Source: JAXHTH01 sp034211115 (GTDB taxonomy: Bacteria; Planctomycetota; Phycisphaerae; Phycisphaerales; SM1A02). From it: DNA of 56,434 nucleotides. Made by a program: the position numbers and the translations under genes. The stretch covers positions 1 through 56,434 of the forward strand of contig JAXHTH010000032.1 in NCBI GenBank assembly GCA_034211115.1. Direction: 5' to 3'. Below the pieces are notes generated by a model. That model had not been told where the DNA came from and did no database searches. It was given only the letters and a program-made list of their open reading frames with translations. Position 1 is the first letter of the stretch. The number at the start of each line of letters is the position of its first letter. Shown piece after piece: positions 27,664 to 36,400 of this stretch.

Positions 27664-27679
27664 TGGTACGGATCTTGCC
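27664..27679 (+). promoter_or_regulatory. sigma54 (-24/-12) promoter of the plus-strand cytochrome genes
   Basis: The sequence TGGTACGGATCTTGCC keeps the GG (27665-27666) and GC (27677-27678) at sigma54 spacing, with good flanking matches. Transcription would start near 27690, leaving a leader of about 95 bases before the ATG at 27785. The rest of the 329-bp divergent region holds no gene. Confidence 0.72.
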
Positions 27680-27784
27680 CTACCCGAGACGGATGGCTGC
27701 AGCCGGAGGGGGCTTGGTGTGTGGGCGCCGCGGCAGCCCCGCGAGCGGCGAGACAGCGAAACGCGTTTCAAGGAGTCAGTCGGA

Positions 27785-28429
27785 ATGAAGAGACCAACCC
27801 CAGCATTGCTCGGCCTGAGTGCGATCGCGACAGGCTGCCTCGCCGTGATGGCGTGGGGCGAAATCGTCGGCAGCTCCCATGACTTCAGCCCCTTCGGCTG
27901 GTCCCAGGGCGAGATCTGCCTGCCGTGCCACGTCCCCCACAACGCCATGCAACTCACGGGCGGGCAGTTCGATGTCGGTGAACGGGCGCCCCTCTGGAAC
28001 CACGAGGTGACGACCGCCACCTACACGATCTACGACGGCACGACCGGCGTGCCGACCCACGACGCTCTGGACAGCCGGAGCATTCTCTGCATGTCCTGCC
28101 ACGACGGCACCGTCGCCCTGGACAGCTTCGGCGGGAACATGGGCAATCAGGAGATCGGCGCGGGCGGCCTCATCGGCACCGACATCAGCGACGATCATCC
28201 CGTGGGCGCCACCGCCGTCTACCCCGACGTGCCTTGGTTCAACGACCCGTCCAACTGGGAGGACGATCCGCACGGCTTCCATCTCCAGGACATGGACGTC
28301 GACGGCACGATCGAGCGCGTCGTGGGCTGCACGACCTGCCACGAGCCGCACAACCGCGAGAACAACGAACACATGCTCTGGATCAACAACTCCGGCAGCG
28401 CCCTGTGCCTCACCTGCCACCTGAAGTGA
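27785..28429 (+). CDS. four-haem c-type cytochrome
   Basis: The 214-residue protein has a signal-like N-terminus (ALLGLSAIATGCLAVMAWGEIVG) and four CXXCH motifs: CLPCH, CMSCH, CTTCH and CLTCH. The motifs are followed by PH or DG dipeptides, and the arrangement (CLPCHVPHNAM ... PLWNHEV ... CMSCHDGTVALDS) closely parallels the first half of the 12-haem protein at 33723 (CIFCHTPHNAS ... PLWNRSM ... CLSCHDGTIALGS). The two are therefore homologous. ATG 27785 follows AAGGAGTC. A strong terminator follows, so it may be transcribed alone as well as with the operon. Confidence 0.88.
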   Translation: MKRPTPALLGLSAIATGCLAVMAWGEIVGSSHDFSPFGWSQGEICLPCHVPHNAMQLTGGQFDVGERAPLWNHEVTTATYTIYDGTTGVPTHDALDSRSILCMSCHDGTVALDSFGGNMGNQEIGAGGLIGTDISDDHPVGATAVYPDVPWFNDPSNWEDDPHGFHLQDMDVDGTIERVVGCTTCHEPHNRENNEHMLWINNSGSALCLTCHLK

Positions 28430-28462
28430 GCGCGGCCGCCGGCAAATGACGTCCGTCTGAGT

Positions 28463-28497
28463 GGGCCGGCTCGCCCCCTGCCGGCCCTTTTTTTTTT
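28463..28497 (+). terminator. rho-independent terminator after the four-haem cytochrome
   Basis: The stem GGGCCGGC (28463-28470) pairs with GCCGGCCC (28480-28487) and is followed by ten T residues (28488-28497). It is the strongest terminator in the window. Confidence 0.92.
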
Positions 28498-28620
28498 CGT
28501 TCTTCTGCCGACGCCTCGACGAAATGAGGAGGAGATCCGGCGGCGGCCGAGCCGGAAGCCCTTCACGGTAGGATGAGGACGGATCCCGGAGGCCGACAGC
28601 GGACAGGGAGGTCACCATTG

Positions 28621-29889
28621 ATGGCCGCGGCACGACGCAGAGCAACCGACCGTCTCGCACCGATCAAGACTTCGTGCGCGCTCGCCGTGCTCCTCCTCGC
28701 CCTGACTGTCCTGCTCACCGGCTGCGCCGCGCCGGAATCGACCGGTCGAAAACGACCGGAGACATTCTCATTCTGGCCGCCCTTCCCGGACGAGCCGCGC
28801 ATGCAGTTCCTCGTCTCCTACCAGTACAGCGACGACGTGGAGCCGGCCAGGAGCGGCATCGACGATCTCATCTACGGCGAGGAACGCCGGGTGCTCCCCA
28901 TCAACAAGCCGTACGGCGTCGAAATGCGCGACGGAAGGATCTACGTCTGCGATACGCGCAACGCGGGCGTCATCATCCTCGACCTGCGGAAGCAGGAGAC
29001 GCGCCTGATGGGCACGTCCGGCATGGGCCGGATGTCGAGCCCCACCGACGTGGCGATCGCCCCGGACGGCATGATCTACGTCTCCGACGCGGCGCGCGGG
29101 GCCATCTTCGTCTTCAATGCCGAGGAGCGGCACGTCGCCTCCTTCGGCTGGCCCGACTTCAGGCCGACCGGGATCGCCGTGCATGGCGACGAGCTCTATG
29201 CCTGCGACTTCGTCACCCAGCAGGTGCAGGTGCTCGATCGGCGCGCCGGCGACCGGCGACGCACGATCGGCGAGAAGGGTGATCAGGATGGGCAGTTCGT
29301 TCGTCCCCTCGGGATCGATGTCGACTCGGACGGCAACGTGTACGTCACCGATGTGATCCGATGCAGAGTGCAGAAGTTCAGTCCTGCCGGTGAGCTGCTG
29401 GGCGCCTTCGGCGGCATCGGCGATGTGCTCGGCGCGTTCGTCCGGCCCAAGCACCTGGCGGTGGATGACGAGGGGGTTGTGTACGTCGTCGACGCGGGTT
29501 TCGCGAACATCCAGATGTTCAACCGGGACAATCGGCTGCTGATGTTCTTCGGCGCGGCCGGCACGCATCCCGGGGCGATGTATCTGCCCGCCGGCGTCTG
29601 CGCGCACGAGGGCGATCTCGACCTGTTCGAGGAGTACATTCATCCGGCGTTCGACGCCCGGCGTCTCGTGCTTGTCACGAACCAGTTCGGCCCCAACAAG
29701 GTGTCGGTCTACGCGTTCGGCCGGCTTCGCGAAGGGCACACGGTGCAGGACATCGCCACCTCGCGCGCGGCGATGGAGAGCGGGCTCGCCGAGGAGTACG
29801 ACGCGGAGACCGGACCCGGTCAGCCTGCACCGGCGCCGCCCCCGCCCGATGAAGAAACCGATCAGGCGCCACCCCCGGAAGAGCGCTGA
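28621..29889 (+). CDS. NHL-repeat beta-propeller lipoprotein
   Basis: The 422-residue protein has a lipoprotein signal (LLLALTVLLTGC, lipid Cys near residue 35) and an NHL propeller of about six blades. Typical blade phrases are NKPYGVEMRDGRIYVCDTRNAGVIILD, SSPTDVAIAPDGMIYVSDAARG, RPLGIDVDSDGNVYVTDVIRCRVQKF and RPKHLAVDDEGVVYVVDAGFANIQMF. A Pro/Glu-rich tail closes it. NHL proteins often stand beside outer-membrane and extracellular multihaem cytochromes; a scaffold or assembly role is inferred. ATG 28621 follows ACAGGGAGGT; ATG 28573 is less likely. It is a paralogue of 32647..33726. Confidence 0.85.
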   Translation: MAAARRRATDRLAPIKTSCALAVLLLALTVLLTGCAAPESTGRKRPETFSFWPPFPDEPRMQFLVSYQYSDDVEPARSGIDDLIYGEERRVLPINKPYGVEMRDGRIYVCDTRNAGVIILDLRKQETRLMGTSGMGRMSSPTDVAIAPDGMIYVSDAARGAIFVFNAEERHVASFGWPDFRPTGIAVHGDELYACDFVTQQVQVLDRRAGDRRRTIGEKGDQDGQFVRPLGIDVDSDGNVYVTDVIRCRVQKFSPAGELLGAFGGIGDVLGAFVRPKHLAVDDEGVVYVVDAGFANIQMFNRDNRLLMFFGAAGTHPGAMYLPAGVCAHEGDLDLFEEYIHPAFDARRLVLVTNQFGPNKVSVYAFGRLREGHTVQDIATSRAAMESGLAEEYDAETGPGQPAPAPPPPDEETDQAPPPEER

Positions 29890-29898
29890 GGAGCAACC

Positions 29899-30579
29899 TT
29901 GTTCGACGAGGGATCCAGTCCGGCGGCGGGGAGACGAACGGACCGGCCGCGCCGACCCGGTCGACGCCGTCGGGCCCGGCGGTGCCGGACGCGGCTCGTC
30001 ATCCTCGCCCTCGTCCTCGTCCCGACCGCACTCGCCGCGGGGTGCAGCATCGAGGAGCATTACGAGCTCCTCACGTTCTTCTTCGACGGCGTCCCCGATC
30101 CGAACGCCCCCGTCGCGAGCCCGGGCGCGCCGGGCGGCGTGCGCGTGCCCGGTGCGGTCTACTACACGCACCAGCCCTACGAGGAGGAAGCGTGCGCGGA
30201 ATGCCATCAGGCGTCGCGGCGGTTGATGCTGACCCGCGTCGAGCCGACGGTGTGCCTGAAATGCCACCCGGACGTTCCGGCGCGGTACCCGAACATGCAC
30301 GGGCCGGTCGTCGCCAACGCCTGTCTGTGGTGTCACGCGCCGCACGAATCCACCATCCAGCCGCTGCTGGACGCGCCCGCGCCGGAGCTGTGTCTGCAGT
30401 GTCACGGGCTGGAGATGATGACCCTGCCGCAGCCGCCGGAGCACGAGGACCTGGAGCGCGACTGCCTGGAATGTCATCGCGCCCACGGCGGGGAGGATCC
30501 GTACTTTCTTCTCAACGAGCCGGCCGGGGGGGAATCCGGCTCCGAACCGAGCGAGCCGGCGGATGCGGGTGCGTCATGA
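29899..30579 (+). CDS. five-haem c-type cytochrome lipoprotein
   Basis: The 226-residue protein has an unusually long Arg-rich N-terminus before its hydrophobic signal and lipobox (LALVLVPTALAAGC, lipid Cys near residue 49). It has five CXXCH motifs: CAECH, CLKCH, CLWCH, CLQCH and CLECH. The region between them (MHGPVVANACLWCHAPHES) resembles repeats in the 15-haem proteins. The start is TTG 29899 with gaggag upstream; no ATG gives a complete signal. It lies 9 bases after the NHL gene and overlaps the beta-barrel gene, so it is a candidate for the haem-bearing partner in an outer-membrane conduit. Confidence 0.82.
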   Translation: MFDEGSSPAAGRRTDRPRRPGRRRRARRCRTRLVILALVLVPTALAAGCSIEEHYELLTFFFDGVPDPNAPVASPGAPGGVRVPGAVYYTHQPYEEEACAECHQASRRLMLTRVEPTVCLKCHPDVPARYPNMHGPVVANACLWCHAPHESTIQPLLDAPAPELCLQCHGLEMMTLPQPPEHEDLERDCLECHRAHGGEDPYFLLNEPAGGESGSEPSEPADAGAS

Positions 30580-32608
30580 GCGATCCGGTCTCGCGCGTCC
30601 GGACGGGCGGGCGGCGCTGTGCGCCGCCGTCATGCTGTGCTGCCTCCGACCGGCGGCGGGCCAGGAGGAGGAGGGGCCGATCGTGATCACCGGCCGCGAG
30701 GAACTCCAGTGGCTTCAGCTTGGCGATATCCGCGCCTCGATCGAGACCTACTACCAGCGGCGCGTCGACGAGGTCGATTCGCCCGACGGTGAGACGGTGC
30801 GCGATACCGAGGATCGTATGCGGGAGGAACTCAACCTCGAAACCGAGGGATTCATCGGCCACCCGAACCTCATCGAGCTGGACCTCGCCGTCGGGCTTCG
30901 CTTCGAGCAGATCTGGCTGGACAGCGACACGCAGGATGCGGACGAAACGAACTACGAGAACTTCTGGGAGTATGATGTGAGCGGGCTGATCCTCAAGGAG
31001 AGCAAGTCGCCGCTCACGCTGTATTCGCGGCGCCGACAGACCACGATCGACCGGCAGTTCGGCGGATCGCTGGACAACACGCTCACCGAACACGGCGCCC
31101 GGCTGCGCATCCGCAACAAGACTCTGCCGAGTCTGTTTCAGTACTACCACCGCGAGCAGGACCAGACCAGTCTGCAGGGGCAGACCGATTTCGACCTCAC
31201 ACAGGACACGTTCCAGTGGCAGAGCCAGCTCCACCCGGGCCAGGGACACCTGGTGACGTGGGACTACACCTACGACAACGTGGATCAGGGCGGCTCGGCG
31301 CGGCCGGACAACGCCTTCGAGCGCCACGATGCGATCGCCGTCCATACGTGGCGGTTCGGGCCCGAGGCGCACCAGAGCGCCCTGAGGCAGACGCTCATCT
31401 TCTACAAGGAGACCGGTGACTTCCCGCTGGAGCGCATCCGGCTGGACGAATCGCTCGATCTGCGACACAGCCGTTCGTTCGAGACGAGATACGACTATAC
31501 GTTCCAGCAGGAGAGCCGCACCGCGTCGCGTCAGACCTTCCACCGCGGCTCGGCGGGGTTCCGGCATCAGCTTTTCGAGAGTCTCGTCACGAACGGCGAC
31601 GTCGGCCTGAGCCGCCTTGAACTGACCGAGGGCGACTTCCGCAGCGACCAGCAGTTCGCGTCGATCGCCCTCGACTACACGAAGACCGTGCCCTACGGCA
31701 GCCTGACCGCGACGGGATCGCTGCGCTACACGCGCCAGGAAGACAGCGATCAGGGCGAAGAGATCCAGATCACCGACGAGCCGCATCAGTTCAGCAGCGC
31801 GGGACGCATCCTCCTCACCCGGCGCAACATCATCCTCGCCTCCATCGTCATCAGCGACGTGACGGGCCTGCTCATCTACACCGAGGGCGTGGATTACACG
31901 GTCCGCGCCGTCGGCGAGGCGGTGGAGATCCGACGGATCCTCGGCGGGGCGATCGCGCCCGGACAGGCCGTGCTGATCGATTACCGCGTCGGTCCCGAAC
32001 CCGGGAGCACGACCGACACGACCAGCGGGACCATCACCGCCCGGTACGATTTCGACGAGGGAATCCTGCGCGGACTCGGCCTCTATGTGCGGTACCGGAG
32101 GCAGGATCAGCAGCGCAGCAGTCGCGGGCGGGTCGAGCTCATCGAAGAGGACATCCGCGATCTGACCTACGGCGCCGAGTACAGCTTCTGGAGGATGTCG
32201 CTCCTCGCCGAGCGCCAGAACCACGAAAGCACGCTCGCCCCGTTCGAGAGCACGCGCTTCGAGGCCCGGTACGTCGATCGCTTCGCGCCCGGCAGCGCGC
32301 TGGCCCTGAGCGCTGATTACGATTCCCTGGATTTCACCGACGACAACGTGACTACCGAGATCCTCTCCCTTGACGGCCGATGGGATCAGCGGATCACCGA
32401 CCGGCTGCGGAGCAGTCTCCGGCTGACATGGCGGCTGGAGGATGACAGCGCCGGCGCGGACGTGCAGGCCTTCGAACAGCAGCTCGATCTCACGTGGGAG
32501 TACCGGCAGACGACCGTCTATGCGAGAATGCGAAACGCGATCCTCGACAGCGATGTCAACGACTCGCTCTTCCAGACGTTCATCCTGGGCATCCGGAGGG
32601 AGTTCTGA
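30563..32608 (+). CDS. outer-membrane beta-barrel protein, possible porin of a porin-cytochrome conduit
   Basis: The 681-residue protein begins with a signal peptide (ALCAAVMLCCLRPAAG) and then consists of alternating, charged and aromatic beta-strands (for example LIELDLAVGLRFEQIWLD, TAGSLRYTR-like TATGSLRYTRQE, VYARMRNAI). It ends in the aromatic residue of FILGIRREF, the usual outer-membrane sorting signal. It has no CXXCH. Size and placement between a lipoprotein cytochrome and a 12-haem cytochrome fit the barrel of a trans-outer-membrane electron conduit, although no MtrB/OmbB family motif is seen. Its ATG overlaps the previous gene by 17 bases. Confidence 0.75.
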   Translation: MRVRHERSGLARPDGRAALCAAVMLCCLRPAAGQEEEGPIVITGREELQWLQLGDIRASIETYYQRRVDEVDSPDGETVRDTEDRMREELNLETEGFIGHPNLIELDLAVGLRFEQIWLDSDTQDADETNYENFWEYDVSGLILKESKSPLTLYSRRRQTTIDRQFGGSLDNTLTEHGARLRIRNKTLPSLFQYYHREQDQTSLQGQTDFDLTQDTFQWQSQLHPGQGHLVTWDYTYDNVDQGGSARPDNAFERHDAIAVHTWRFGPEAHQSALRQTLIFYKETGDFPLERIRLDESLDLRHSRSFETRYDYTFQQESRTASRQTFHRGSAGFRHQLFESLVTNGDVGLSRLELTEGDFRSDQQFASIALDYTKTVPYGSLTATGSLRYTRQEDSDQGEEIQITDEPHQFSSAGRILLTRRNIILASIVISDVTGLLIYTEGVDYTVRAVGEAVEIRRILGGAIAPGQAVLIDYRVGPEPGSTTDTTSGTITARYDFDEGILRGLGLYVRYRRQDQQRSSRGRVELIEEDIRDLTYGAEYSFWRMSLLAERQNHESTLAPFESTRFEARYVDRFAPGSALALSADYDSLDFTDDNVTTEILSLDGRWDQRITDRLRSSLRLTWRLEDDSAGADVQAFEQQLDLTWEYRQTTVYARMRNAILDSDVNDSLFQTFILGIRREF

Positions 32609-32646
32609 TGATGCGAGCCGGCGCAGATCAATGACAGGGATCGGTG

Positions 32647-33726
32647 ATGAGCAGTAGTCGACCCGACATGGCGCTGGGGCGCGGACGACCGAGTAAGGCC
32701 GCGGTGGCAATGCTCGTCCTCGTCGCCTGTCTCTTCGCCGGATGCGGCCAGCCGAAGGGCGTCCTGTTCCGGCCGGAGGCGCACGGTCTCGTCTGGCCGC
32801 AGCCGCCGGCCCCGGCGCGAGTCGAGTATATCGGACAGCTCGCCACCAGCGACGACCTCAAGCCGGCCAGGTCATTCGGCGAAGAACTTGGCGAGGCTCT
32901 GTTCGGCCGGAAGGCCGGTCGCTCCATGCTCACGCCGTATGCCGTGTGCACCGATGGCGGTGACCGCGTGTTCGTCTGCGACAGTAACGCGCAGTGCGTG
33001 CACGTGTTCGATCTCGACCGCCGGGAGTATGAACAGTGGCGGCCGCCGGAGGCGACCGGCGGCTTCTCTCAGCCGGTCGGGATCGTCTACGACACGAGGG
33101 ACCGGCTGCTCGTCGCCGACTCGGTGGCGGGGGTCCTCTTCGCCTTCGACGGGAACGGGCAGTACCTGGGCGAGCTCGCACGGGAGCCGCTGCTTCGCCC
33201 CTGCGGCCTGGCCGTCGACCCGCGCGCCGGCCGCATCTTCGTCGCCGATACCGGCGCGCACCAGGTCGTCGTGCTCGCCATCGACGGCGAGGAACGCACG
33301 CGGATCGGTCGGCGCGGCACCGCCCTCGGCGAGTTCAACTTCCCCACCAACGTCGCCGTCGACAGCGCCGGCCGTCTCTTCGTCAGCGACACCCTCAACT
33401 TCCGCATCCAGGTCTTCGATCACGACCTGAACGCGGTGCGCCAGATCGGTGAGAAGGGCGATATGCCCGGTTACTTCTCACATCCCAAGGGGCTGGCGCT
33501 CGACAGCGACGATCACCTCTACGTCGTCGATGCGCACTTTGAGTCGGTCCAGATCTTCGACCGCGAGGGGCGTCTGCTGCTCGCCTTCGGGGAGGAGGGG
33601 CACGGTCCCGGGCAGTTCTGGCTGCCGACCGGGATCGCCATCTCCGGGGACGATCGGGTCTGGATCGCCGATTCCTATAATCGCAGAGTGCAGGTCTTTC
33701 AGTATCTGGCGGAGATCGAGCCATGA
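32647..33726 (+). CDS. NHL-repeat beta-propeller lipoprotein (paralogue)
   Basis: The 359-residue protein has a lipobox (LVLVACLFAGC) and six NHL-type blades, with clear phrases such as SQPVGIVYDTRDRLLVADSVAGVLFAFD, RPCGLAVDPRAGRIFVADTGAHQVVVL, FPTNVAVDSAGRLFVSDTLNFRIQVFD and LPTGIAISGDDRVWIADSYNRRVQVF. The openings of the two NHL proteins are alike (WPP or WPQPP, then a lead-in to an AT-S-DD or QYSDD segment and PARS), so they are paralogues. ATG 32647 follows acaggga; GTG 32644 is one codon earlier. Its stop overlaps the next ATG (33723-33726). Confidence 0.86.
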   Translation: MSSSRPDMALGRGRPSKAAVAMLVLVACLFAGCGQPKGVLFRPEAHGLVWPQPPAPARVEYIGQLATSDDLKPARSFGEELGEALFGRKAGRSMLTPYAVCTDGGDRVFVCDSNAQCVHVFDLDRREYEQWRPPEATGGFSQPVGIVYDTRDRLLVADSVAGVLFAFDGNGQYLGELAREPLLRPCGLAVDPRAGRIFVADTGAHQVVVLAIDGEERTRIGRRGTALGEFNFPTNVAVDSAGRLFVSDTLNFRIQVFDHDLNAVRQIGEKGDMPGYFSHPKGLALDSDDHLYVVDAHFESVQIFDREGRLLLAFGEEGHGPGQFWLPTGIAISGDDRVWIADSYNRRVQVFQYLAEIEP

Positions 33727-35393
33727 AACTCGCGTTGCCTGTGTTCGGCGGTCTGCTTCTCGTCGGCGTCACCGCGGCGGCGTTCCAGCAGGGGCAGAGC
33801 GTGGTCGACACGCCGCACAACCTCTCCGCCTCCGGGCCGGGCGTGGTCCGCGCGGCCACCGAGGCGCAGGTGTGCATCTTCTGCCACACGCCGCACAACG
33901 CCTCCCCCATCCAGCCGCTCTGGAACCGGTCCATGCCGGTCAACGCATACATCGTGTATTCGAGCAATGCGCTCGATGCCGAGCCCGGCCAGCCGACCGG
34001 CGCCTCGAAGATGTGCCTGTCCTGCCACGATGGCACGATCGCGCTGGGCAGCGTGGTCTCCCAGGGGCAGACGATCCAGATGGCCGGCGGCATCACGACC
34101 CTGCCCCCGGGTGCATCCAACCTCGGCACCGATCTCTCCGACGACCACCCGATTTCATTCCGCTACGGCACGTCGCTGGTGGCGAGGGACCCGCATCTCG
34201 TCGACCCGGGCCAGTTGCCTGCCGCGCTGCGCCTCGACGCGAACGGCGAACTGCAGTGCACGACGTGCCACCAGCCGCACGACAACACGTTCGGCCACTT
34301 CCTCGTCATGCGCAACGGCAACTCGACGCTGTGTCGCGCCTGTCATCAGATCTCGACGACGACCGTGCCCGCCCATCGGGACTGCAACGTGTGCCATCGC
34401 GCCCATACCGCGCCCAGCGGCCCGTACCTGCTCACCGGCGATCGGATCAGCACCACCTGCCTCACGTGCCACGACGGATCGCACCCTCGCGCCCTCAACA
34501 TCGCCTCCGACCTTTCGAAGTTCGATGTGCACGACACGAGCAGCCCCGTGGATCCGGCGGAACCGGTTCCACGGCACGTGACCTGCGCGGACTGCCACAA
34601 TCCGCACACAATGGATCGCGGCGCCGGTCGGGCGCCGAACGTGCATCCCAACTTCGGCCAGGTGCGCGGCGTCAGCGCGGCCGGGTCTCCCATCCAGGTC
34701 GCCAACTACGAATACGAAGTCTGTTACAAGTGCCACGCCGACGAGAACGCGCTCACCGCACCGCACGTCTCGCGGCAGATCACGGAGATCAACACCCGGC
34801 TCGAGTTCGACCTCTCGGCCATCTCCTTCCATCCCGTCGCAGGTCCCGGACGCAACCGCGATGTCCCGAGCCTTAAGCCGCGCTGGACGACCGAGAGCCT
34901 CGTCTATTGCAGCGACTGCCACGGCTCCGACACCGGCCGCGGCGCCGGCGGTGCAGGGCCCGGCGGCGTGCACGGGTCCAACGAAGAACCCCTCCTCGTC
35001 GCCCGGTACGAGACATCGGATCACACCGCCGAAAGCGCCTCCGCGTACGCGCTGTGCTACCAGTGCCATTACCGCCACGTCATTCTCGATGCGGTCGGGC
35101 CGCTGCGCGACGTTCACCGGCGGCACATCAGAGATGAGAACACGCCCTGTTCGGCATGCCACGATCCACACGGCATCAGCTCCGCGCAGGGGAGCATGCT
35201 CAACAACAGCCACCTTATCAACTTCGACTCGTCGATCGTCTTCGCCGATCCGCGCACCGGCCGGCTCGAGTTCCGAGACCTCGGCACGTTCGCGGGCGAA
35301 TGCTTCCTGCAATGCCACGGCGTCGCGCACTCGCCGGCCGCCTATGACGACCGCGGCGGTCCCTCACTGAATTCCCGCATCATCCGGCCCTAG
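33723..35393 (+). CDS. twelve-haem c-type cytochrome with one CX3CH motif
   Basis: The 556-residue exported protein (signal MKLALPVFGGLLLVGVTAAA) has eleven CXXCH motifs: CIFCH, CLSCH, CTTCH, CRACH, CNVCH, CLTCH, CADCH, CYKCH, CSDCH, CYQCH and CSACH. A final ECFLQCHG is a CX3CH site with three residues between the cysteines. Length and haem density recall extracellular nanowire-type and periplasmic multihaem cytochromes, but I cannot assign a subfamily. It overlaps the NHL gene by 4 bases and converges on the thioredoxin-fold gene, sharing CTAG at the two stops (35390-35393). Confidence 0.88.
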   Translation: MKLALPVFGGLLLVGVTAAAFQQGQSVVDTPHNLSASGPGVVRAATEAQVCIFCHTPHNASPIQPLWNRSMPVNAYIVYSSNALDAEPGQPTGASKMCLSCHDGTIALGSVVSQGQTIQMAGGITTLPPGASNLGTDLSDDHPISFRYGTSLVARDPHLVDPGQLPAALRLDANGELQCTTCHQPHDNTFGHFLVMRNGNSTLCRACHQISTTTVPAHRDCNVCHRAHTAPSGPYLLTGDRISTTCLTCHDGSHPRALNIASDLSKFDVHDTSSPVDPAEPVPRHVTCADCHNPHTMDRGAGRAPNVHPNFGQVRGVSAAGSPIQVANYEYEVCYKCHADENALTAPHVSRQITEINTRLEFDLSAISFHPVAGPGRNRDVPSLKPRWTTESLVYCSDCHGSDTGRGAGGAGPGGVHGSNEEPLLVARYETSDHTAESASAYALCYQCHYRHVILDAVGPLRDVHRRHIRDENTPCSACHDPHGISSAQGSMLNNSHLINFDSSIVFADPRTGRLEFRDLGTFAGECFLQCHGVAHSPAAYDDRGGPSLNSRIIRP

Positions 35394-36400
35394 AGCGGGC
35401 GTTCTTCCAGGACCCGGACGAGCCCTTCGCGGTAATGCCGCGCGGCCTTCGCCGCCTCCCCCTTCTTCTCGTAGATCCGGCCAAGGTAATAGTGGGTCTG
35501 CACCGGGTCCGGATTGAGCAGGAGAGCGTTCGTGAGGATCTTCTCCGCCTCATCAAGCCGATCGAGGTGGTAGAGGGCGACGCCCTTCAGGAGCTTCGCC
35601 CGGCGATGAGACGATTCCCGCTCGAGCACTTGTGTCACGATCCGGTCGGCTTCCTCGACGCGATCGGTCGCGAGGTAAAGCGAGGCAAGATCAAGCCTGG
35701 CCCCGGCGTCTTCCGGATCGATCTCCAGCGCCGCCTTCAGTTCGTTCTCCGCGTCGTGCATCAGGCCGTTGCGGCGCAGCAGCCTTGCCGCGGCGAGATG
35801 CCGGGCGACACGATCGGCGGGGCGGTCATGCCGGAAGCGATCCTGCTCGAGTTCCCGTTCGGCCCGGTCCTCGTCGATCAGCCCCAGTGCCTGCCGCGCG
35901 CGGACACTCAGCACATGCTCGTAATCGGACTTATAGGCGCTGATGACGTGATCCAGCTTCCAGTCGCGATCGATGATGACGGAGGTGGGAAGCACGATGA
36001 GCCCGAGGGCGCCGTACAGCTCCCGCTCGAAATCCAGCCCGAGCGGGGCGTGCACGTTCGTCGCGTCGCGCTGAGCCCGGAAGTAAGCGGCATGGGCGGT
36101 GTCGGCGGTCACGAACACGAGTTCCAGGTCATCGTGATGCAGGTCGCGGAACACGCCGTCGGCGGCCACGGCCGCCTGCTCGGAGCTGCGCTGCTGGGCG
36201 GCAAGAAAGACGAGGATGACCGTCTTCCCCTGCAGTTTCGCGCTGCTGATCGTCGAGCCGTCGAGGGCGGGCATGCTGAACTGGGGCGCCTCCTCGCCGA
36301 CCTGGACGTTGCGCAGCTCGTCGGCCGGCGCCCGCGCGGCGACGATCGCGGCGGACAGGAGCATTGTGGCGCTGATCAGGCGTCGTCTCGTCATCTTCAT
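35390..36400 (-). CDS. thioredoxin-fold (redoxin/TlpA-like) protein without cysteines, fused to TPRs
   Basis: The 336-residue exported protein has a redoxin-like half (VGEEAPQFSMPALDGSTISSAKLQGKTVILVFLA, then the cis-Pro strand VLPTSVIIDRDWKLD) and a C-terminal half of about four TPR units (LAAARLLRRNGLMHDAENELKAALEIDPEDAGARLDLASLYL ...). The active-site CXXC is replaced by AAQQRSSEQ, and I find no cysteine anywhere in the protein, so it cannot be a thiol oxidoreductase. ATG 36400 follows aggaggtgcacc and overlaps the upstream cytochrome stop. As the last gene of the minus-strand cytochrome operon it may be a chaperone or scaffold for the cytochromes. Confidence 0.82.
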   Translation of the reverse strand: MKMTRRRLISATMLLSAAIVAARAPADELRNVQVGEEAPQFSMPALDGSTISSAKLQGKTVILVFLAAQQRSSEQAAVAADGVFRDLHHDDLELVFVTADTAHAAYFRAQRDATNVHAPLGLDFERELYGALGLIVLPTSVIIDRDWKLDHVISAYKSDYEHVLSVRARQALGLIDEDRAERELEQDRFRHDRPADRVARHLAAARLLRRNGLMHDAENELKAALEIDPEDAGARLDLASLYLATDRVEEADRIVTQVLERESSHRRAKLLKGVALYHLDRLDEAEKILTNALLLNPDPVQTHYYLGRIYEKKGEAAKAARHYREGLVRVLEERPL

